From an uncultured Clostridium sp. (GTDB lineage: Bacteria > Bacillota > Clostridia > Lachnospirales > Lachnospiraceae): a stretch of 19,138 nucleotides of DNA. The stretch spans positions 1 to 19,138 of the forward strand of contig CALELW010000243.1 of assembly GCA_937902905.1 (NCBI GenBank), given 5' to 3'. The notes beneath the pieces were generated by a model. It had not been told where the DNA came from and did no database searches. It was given only the letters and a program-made list of their open reading frames with translations. This document shows, in pieces, positions 14,858 through 19,138 of the stretch (position 1 is the first letter of the stretch; the number at the start of each line of letters is the position of its first letter). The position numbers and the translations under genes are program-made.

Positions 14858-15880
14858 TTAGTTGTTAATCAACTTATCTTCGCCATTCCAGCTATACAAT
14901 TTACGGATTTCTTCACCAACTACTTCTGATGGATGCTCAGCAGCCAATTTTCTCATAGCTTTGAAGTGAACCTGTCCGCCAGCTTCTGACATGTCAAGCA
15001 GGAAGTCTTTTGCGAAAGTACCATCCTGAATGTCAGAAAGAATCTTCTTCATAGCTTTCTTTGTATCCTCTGTAATGATTTTTGGTCCTGTTACATAATC
15101 ACCATACTCTGCTGTGTTAGAAATGGAATATCTCATGCCTGCGAAACCACTCTGGTAAATCAAATCAACGATAAGTTTCATCTCATGGATACACTCAAAG
15201 TATGCATTTCTTGGGTCATAACCAGCTTCTACCAAAGTCTCGAAACCAGCCTGCATCAATGCACAAACACCACCACAAAGAACAGCCTGCTCACCAAAGA
15301 GGTCAGTCTCTGTCTCTGTACGGAAAGTTGTCTCCAAAACGCCGGCTCTTGCACCACCAATTGCAAGGGAGTAAGCAAGTGCAAGCTCCAGAGCTTTTCC
15401 TGTTGCATCCTGATGTACTGCTACCAAACAAGGAACACCTTTTCCTGCCTGATACTCGCTGCGTACAGTATGTCCCGGTCCTTTTGGTGCAATCATTGTT
15501 ACATCAACATCTGCCGGTGGAACAATCTGATTAAAGTGAATATTGAAACCATGAGCAAACATAAGCATATTGCCTGCTTCCAAGTTTGGCTCGATGGACT
15601 CTTTGTACATTTTTGCCTGCAACTCATCATTGATAAGAATCATGATGATGTCAGCTTTCTTAGCAGCTTCGGCTGCCGTATATACTTCAAATCCCTGCTC
15701 TTCTGCTCTCTTCCATGATTTTGATCCTTCATAAAGACCAATAATTACGTGGCATCCGGACTCCTTTGCGTTCAATGCATGTGCGTGTCCCTGACTACCA
15801 TAACCGATTACGGCAATTGTTTTACCGTCCAGTGCTGCCAAGTTACAGTCATCCTGGTAATAAATCTTTGCTTCTGACAT
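14858..15880 (-). CDS. ilvC: Ketol-acid reductoisomerase, class I
   Basis: IlvC isomerises and reduces acetolactate or acetohydroxybutyrate, the second common step to valine, leucine and isoleucine. Its 340 residues are the short class I form. The cofactor loop is GYGSQGHAHAL (26-36). Catalytic and metal sites are His110 (FAHG), Lys133 (APKGPGH), Asp193 and Glu197 (ETDLFGEQ), Glu229 and Glu233 (FECIHEMK), and Ser254. The cofactor-specificity loop reads GLYEGSKSW (48-56); Glu51 there is unusual, because NADPH-dependent members tend to have basic or small residues that hold the 2'-phosphate. The start has AGGAGG eight bases upstream. It is cotranscribed with ilvN and followed by a terminator. 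Confidence 0.97.
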   Translation of the reverse strand: MSEAKIYYQDDCNLAALDGKTIAVIGYGSQGHAHALNAKESGCHVIIGLYEGSKSWKRAEEQGFEVYTAAEAAKKADIIMILINDELQAKMYKESIEPNLEAGNMLMFAHGFNIHFNQIVPPADVDVTMIAPKGPGHTVRSEYQAGKGVPCLVAVHQDATGKALELALAYSLAIGGARAGVLETTFRTETETDLFGEQAVLCGGVCALMQAGFETLVEAGYDPRNAYFECIHEMKLIVDLIYQSGFAGMRYSISNTAEYGDYVTGPKIITEDTKKAMKKILSDIQDGTFAKDFLLDMSEAGGQVHFKAMRKLAAEHPSEVVGEEIRKLYSWNGEDKLINN

Positions 15881-15918
15881 ATTTACAGCCTCCTAAATTA
15901 ATTGTATTTAAAGCCTAT

Positions 15919-15933
15919 CCGGGATAAAATCCC
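15919..15933 (-). promoter_or_regulatory. Short hairpin between ilvN and ilvC
   Basis: CGGGAT-TTT-ATCCCG is a perfect six-pair stem with a three-base loop in the 77-base ilvN-ilvC gap, and a few outer bases can extend it. No T-run follows, so it is not a terminator. It may be an mRNA stability or processing element; function is not shown. Confidence 0.4.
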
Positions 15934-15957
15934 GTGGATGGTTTTCTAAGTAGTAAA

Positions 15958-16461
15958 TTACTTACTCTCTTTGGCTCTGTCGTAAAAACCACGAGCCAGA
16001 CCGGAAATACCGGTACGTACCAGTTCTTTTATCTCATAGCCCTCAATCAGCTTGATAAAAGCATCCAGTTTTGCCTGATTACCCGTCAGCTCAATCATCA
16101 TTGAATTATCTGCAACATCTACAATTTTCGCACGGAAAATATCAACAATCGCATTAATGGCCGGTCTTGCGTCTCGATCCGCTTCAACCTTAACCAAAAT
16201 CAACTCACGGCATACCGACGCTTCACCGGTAAGCTGCTTGACGGATTTCACATCTTCTAACTTATTAACCTGTTTTTCAATCTGCTCCAGCACAATATCA
16301 TCTCCGGTAACGGATACCGTCATACGGGAAAATGCCGGATTCTCTGTCTCACCAACAGTCAAACTGTCAATATTATAACCACGGCGGCTGAATAAGCCGG
16401 CAACACGGCTCAGCACACCGGAGGTGTTATTTACTAATATAGATAAAACTACTTTACTCAT
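15958..16461 (-). CDS. ilvN: Acetolactate synthase small (regulatory) subunit
   Basis: This is the regulatory subunit of acetohydroxyacid synthase, which binds valine and activates the catalytic subunit. At 167 residues it has normal length. The N-terminal ACT domain (about 1-75) reads LSILVNNTSGVLSRVAGLFS, then RRGYNIDSLTVGETE; the C-terminal part contains VDVADNSMMIELTG (about 114-127) and ends in an RTGISGLARG motif. The ribosome binding site is GAGGGGG, eight bases before the ATG. The catalytic gene ilvB is not adjacent: upstream is an unrelated LCP gene and downstream is ilvC, so ilvB must lie elsewhere. The gene could also be called ilvH. Confidence 0.95.
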   Translation of the reverse strand: MSKVVLSILVNNTSGVLSRVAGLFSRRGYNIDSLTVGETENPAFSRMTVSVTGDDIVLEQIEKQVNKLEDVKSVKQLTGEASVCRELILVKVEADRDARPAINAIVDIFRAKIVDVADNSMMIELTGNQAKLDAFIKLIEGYEIKELVRTGISGLARGFYDRAKESK

Positions 16462-16462
16462 G

Positions 16463-16490
16463 GGATATGCCCCCTCTTTATCGAATATCC
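16463..16490 (-). promoter_or_regulatory. Possible hairpin around the ilvN ribosome binding site
   Basis: In the transcript GGATAT (16485-16490) can pair with ATATCC (16463-16468). The 16-base loop contains AGAGGGGG, and the stem ends one base before the ATG. With only six mostly weak pairs it would be marginal, but the position invites a role in tuning ilvN translation. Confidence 0.3.
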
Positions 16491-16521
16491 TAGCGTATTA
16501 ATCTGAAATAACGCTCATTTT

Positions 16522-16550
16522 ATTGTAGCAATATAGGTCTTTATTGTCAA
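16522..16550 (-). promoter_or_regulatory. Promoter of ilvN-ilvC
   Basis: The -35 box TTGACA (16545-16550, exact consensus), a 17-base spacer and the -10 box TACAAT (16522-16527) form the best promoter in the window. The TGA stop codon of the upstream LCP gene (16547-16549) is part of the -35 box. The leader is about 55 bases, too short for a T-box. Confidence 0.88.
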
Positions 16551-17572
16551 CTCTTAAAGAGAAACTTTTTAAGTGCGGATTTGTTGCTTGGCAAATCCGG
16601 TACAAGACATGACTGCCCGCGAATTGTCTGGCTTGTATAACCGCCTTCAATCGGCAGACTGAACTGATAGATTTTTGTCGTACCCATCCGTACAACCGCA
16701 AGCAGATACGAGTAAATATCCTGTTCATCCACGTCTGTTTTTATATTTGGCATAATCACTTCTGCCAGTTCAATCATCTCTTCCGGAGACAACTGTTTTA
16801 CCTTCTTAAGAATCGCCTGCATCGTCAGACGCTGACGCTCCGTTCTTCCGTAATCGTCTCCTTTTCCGCTTGCCGTATAAACGCCCGGATAATGACCGTC
16901 CGGCTGTCTTTTACCATGGCGGATTCGGCAGTACCCAAGTGCCTGCTGCCCGTTAAAGATTTGTTTTCCCTTTTTGACACTGCGGTACTTTCTTCGTTTA
17001 ATATAATTGGTCTGGCGAAGATTCAGTGCCTCTGAATCAGTCAGATTTACCTCGATACCGCCAAGTTCGTCAATAACATTGACAAAAGCATCAAAATTCA
17101 CTTCCACATAACCATCTAATTTGATACCAAAATTTTTCGCCAGTGTTTTATAAAGCAATTTGATACCACCAAAGGAGTATGCAGCATTTAATTTATAACC
17201 GCCATATCCCGGTATATCCACATACATATCACGCATCAAAGAAGTCAGTTTCAACTTGTTATGTTTAATATCCAAAGTTGCAATCATCATTGAATCCGAA
17301 CGTCTCTCAACATCCTTATCCTGTTCATCCAGATTCTTGTCTGCACCAACCAATAAAATATTCACAATTTCTGTATCACTGTCTAATGCATATTTGCTTA
17401 AATCCATTCCGGACACTTTATTCGATTTGTCATAATTCATCAAACCTAACATTTTATCTCCGGTATGCTTAACGTAAGCCAAACCACTGCCTGCGGTCAT
17501 CGACAGCAAAATACCAATCACAAGAAATATTCTTGCCACAATCTTCCCTTTTCCCGCTTTTGTTTTACCCAT
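16547..17572 (-). CDS. LytR-CpsA-Psr (LCP) family glycopolymer transferase
   Basis: LCP proteins transfer teichoic acids, capsule or other lipid-linked glycopolymers onto peptidoglycan at the outer membrane face. The 341-residue protein has a basic N-terminus, one membrane segment (about 12-34) and an extracellular LCP domain (about 68-260). Family motifs are RRSDSMMIATLD (90-101), SLMRDMYVDIPGYG (111-124), KLNAAYSFGG (127-136), FDAFVNVIDELGGIEV (160-175), GYCRIRH and YGRTERQR; the arginines and aspartates in these bind the lipid pyrophosphate. About 80 residues follow the core. The ATG has GAGAGG six bases upstream, 29 bases after a glycosyltransferase stop. The neighbours suggest its cargo is a polysaccharide made by that locus. 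Confidence 0.93.
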   Translation of the reverse strand: MGKTKAGKGKIVARIFLVIGILLSMTAGSGLAYVKHTGDKMLGLMNYDKSNKVSGMDLSKYALDSDTEIVNILLVGADKNLDEQDKDVERRSDSMMIATLDIKHNKLKLTSLMRDMYVDIPGYGGYKLNAAYSFGGIKLLYKTLAKNFGIKLDGYVEVNFDAFVNVIDELGGIEVNLTDSEALNLRQTNYIKRRKYRSVKKGKQIFNGQQALGYCRIRHGKRQPDGHYPGVYTASGKGDDYGRTERQRLTMQAILKKVKQLSPEEMIELAEVIMPNIKTDVDEQDIYSYLLAVVRMGTTKIYQFSLPIEGGYTSQTIRGQSCLVPDLPSNKSALKKFLFKS

Positions 17573-17601
17573 ATCAGGCCTCTCTTTCTATTCTCTCGTA
17601 T

Positions 17602-18522
17602 TTACAATAAGAAAAACAATCCTGCATTTCGAATCAGACCGCTTTTCAAAAAACCATACCGCAATGCCAGATAGCGTCGTCCAAAAAAGGAAGCATCCGC
17701 CATTGCCGCAAACTTCGTTGCCGTTTCTCTCTGTTCTTTGGTCATCTGCGAATCAAAGACCCGCAAAAAAGCTTTTCCCTGCCGATACGTGTCAAAAAGT
17801 ACCTGCCGCTGCTCTTTCATTTTGGAAATTCTTTTTTTCAAGTAACCGGAATACGATGTTCCTCCGATTTGATTTCCTTCATGCTGGCGGTACATAAGCG
17901 TCGCCTCCGGCAAATATCCAATGGCACCAAAGTGACTGCATATCAAAGCAAGCCACCAGTCATGCACCCGTATTTCTTCCGGCAGTTCTTTCAGATACGG
18001 AAGAATTGCCCGATTCATCATAATGGTGCAGCCAATACACTTATTTTCCATAAAAAGATGTGCGGTGTCAACCTTTTTTACATTTAGATGGCTCATTTCG
18101 TGAAAGCGTCCCAGTTTTTTTCCGGTACTGCTGTCAAAATTCATGGCATCGGTAAAAACAAGAACAGGCTTTTCCGGATTTTCTGTCTCCATCTGCTTCA
18201 TTTTTTCCAAGGTAAGTTCCACCTTGTCCCGATTCCAAATATCATCCTGGTCACACAGCATAATATAAGGGCTGTCACAGCGCACAATGCCAGACATAAA
18301 ATTTCTTATATACCCCTGATTTGTCTTGTTTTCAAAGAGACGGACACGACTGTCCTTTTTTTCATATTCCTTTACAATCGAAACCGTGTCATCCGTGGAG
18401 CCGTCATCACATACATCCACCAAAACATCCGGATAACTCTGTGAAAGTAAGGAATCCAACTGCTCTTTTATATATTTTTCCCCATTATATGACGCCATCA
18501 CAATCTCAACTTGTTCTTTCAC
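17602..18522 (-). CDS. Family 2 glycosyltransferase, rhamnosyltransferase-like
   Basis: This 306-residue GT-A fold enzyme probably adds a sugar to a lipid-linked surface polysaccharide in the cytoplasm. Visible motifs: VMASYNGEKYIKEQLDSLL near the N-terminus, CDDGSTDDT (about 38-46), the metal-binding LCDQDDIWN (about 94-102), and VHDWW at about 193-197. The DQDDIW form and overall layout resemble dTDP-rhamnosyltransferases of the RgpB/RfbF kind; the sugar is inferred. The start is GTG, with GGAGG eight bases upstream, overlapping the upstream gene's stop (GTGA). An ATG nine codons later lacks a suitably spaced site. No membrane segment is evident apart from a short hydrophobic C-terminus. 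Confidence 0.88.
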   Translation of the reverse strand: MKEQVEIVMASYNGEKYIKEQLDSLLSQSYPDVLVDVCDDGSTDDTVSIVKEYEKKDSRVRLFENKTNQGYIRNFMSGIVRCDSPYIMLCDQDDIWNRDKVELTLEKMKQMETENPEKPVLVFTDAMNFDSSTGKKLGRFHEMSHLNVKKVDTAHLFMENKCIGCTIMMNRAILPYLKELPEEIRVHDWWLALICSHFGAIGYLPEATLMYRQHEGNQIGGTSYSGYLKKRISKMKEQRQVLFDTYRQGKAFLRVFDSQMTKEQRETATKFAAMADASFFGRRYLALRYGFLKSGLIRNAGLFFLL

Positions 18523-19138
18523 TCCTTATCCCTCCAATACGATGGATTCATCGAAAATTTCTTTACCAGCCAGAGCGGAAGTTTATCATACTTTTTGCCA
18601 AACCGGTATCCCAAAAACTTAAAGCCGCTTTGGAAAATCAAATCCGGCACAAGATACCATTTCCCATGACGGAACAAATATTTCATCGTATTTTTCACTA
18701 ACCGCATTCCCTCGGATTCCGATTTCACTGCATCAAAAATTTCATGATACTGGCGCTGGGAAACTGCCAAATCAAAATTTCTCGTAAACTGCTGCCTGTA
18801 AGTGTATTTATGAGCGTGGATAACCATTGCCTCTGCCACATAAGCAATTTTATAGCCCGCCTGTATCACTTTCGATGCCATAATCATATCTTCATTGAAA
18901 ATGGTATGAAGCACAAAGCCGCCCATTTTTTCATACACGTCTTTACGGTACATTGCGCAGACATTTGAGCAGAAATACGTTTTAATCCCCATTGTTTCCA
19001 AATCCTTTTTGGATTTCACAAGACTTTTTGCCGGATAATTAAACTCTCTGGTATAATGTTCAATCACACCAACTGTGTCATCCGGTAACTGTCTTCCATA
19101 AGCTGTTGCTGCTTCTTCCTCTTCCATTGCCTGTACCA
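18519..19138 (-). CDS. Family 2 glycosyltransferase, C-terminal part (cut by window edge)
   Basis: About 206 residues are visible; the reading frame runs open through the window end (VQAMEEEEAA...), so the N-terminal nucleotide-binding half is missing and the ATG at 19127 is probably internal. YGRQLPDDT, FNYPAKS, FCSNVCAMYRKDVYEKMGGF and the NEDMIMASK acceptor motif match rhamnosyltransferase-type family 2 enzymes. The tail (RFGKKYDKLPLWLVKKFSMN) is basic and may sit at the membrane. The stop overlaps the start of the next glycosyltransferase, so the two are translated together. The sugar and acceptor are not determined. Confidence 0.85.
   Translation of the reverse strand, partial: VQAMEEEEAATAYGRQLPDDTVGVIEHYTREFNYPAKSLVKSKKDLETMGIKTYFCSNVCAMYRKDVYEKMGGFVLHTIFNEDMIMASKVIQAGYKIAYVAEAMVIHAHKYTYRQQFTRNFDLAVSQRQYHEIFDAVKSESEGMRLVKNTMKYLFRHGKWYLVPDLIFQSGFKFLGYRFGKKYDKLPLWLVKKFSMNPSYWRDKE

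Noticed and set aside
15881..15957. T-box or terminator between ilvN and ilvC
   Set aside because: The gap is 77 bases with only a small hairpin and no T-run or T-box sequence.
16498..16518. Tiny leader frame MSVISD before ilvN, with Val and Ile codons
   Set aside because: Its ATG falls at or just before the predicted transcription start, has no ribosome binding site, and no terminator follows it, so an attenuation leader is not supported.

Overview
The window looks like a chromosome segment from a low-to-moderate-GC Clostridia, most likely Lachnospiraceae. That placement is inferred from protein style, strong AGGAGG ribosome binding sites, a lysine riboswitch ahead of dapA, and the def-fmt-rsmB-rlmN-stp-prkC-rsgA gene order. 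Every convincing gene reads on the minus strand, so in transcription order the window runs from 19138 down to 1. No transposase, phage gene, CRISPR array, tRNA or rRNA was seen.

Region 1 (19138-16547) is the end of a cell-surface polysaccharide locus. It has a 5'-truncated family 2 glycosyltransferase, a second rhamnosyltransferase-like family 2 enzyme joined to it by a GTGA overlap, and a LytR-CpsA-Psr (LCP) protein. LCP proteins usually attach finished glycopolymers to peptidoglycan. Region 2 (16550-14792) is a branched-chain amino acid unit, ilvN-ilvC. Its near-consensus promoter has a -35 box that overlaps the LCP stop codon, and it ends at a clear intrinsic terminator. ilvB is not next to ilvN.

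Region 3 (14792-14186) has no credible protein gene. It holds two large, separate, imperfect palindromes (about 14361-14573 and 14624-14770), each able to fold into a long hairpin, then an AT-rich promoter region. Region 4 is one gene, a protein with two OB folds in tandem resembling single-stranded DNA-binding protein.

Region 5 (13500-1) starts with a promoter and a lysine (L-box) riboswitch with a transcription terminator. A very tight run of twelve genes follows: dapA, dapB, murF, priA, def, fmt, a membrane zinc peptidase, rsmB, rlmN, a PP2C phosphatase, a PASTA-domain Ser/Thr kinase, and rsgA (cut by the window edge). Gaps are 35 bases or less and I saw no internal terminator. The genes join diaminopimelate and peptidoglycan precursor synthesis, replication restart, protein N-terminal formylation and deformylation, rRNA modification, ribosome assembly, and a kinase/phosphatase pair that in related bacteria senses cell-wall state.

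Most of the window is ordinary core genome. The parts that deserve a second look are the palindromic intergenic block, the tandem-OB protein, the reach of the lysine riboswitch over the long cluster, and the acidic cofactor loop of IlvC. Several starts were moved from the longest open frame to codons with a proper ribosome binding site (stp, fmt, murF, dapA, the peptidase).
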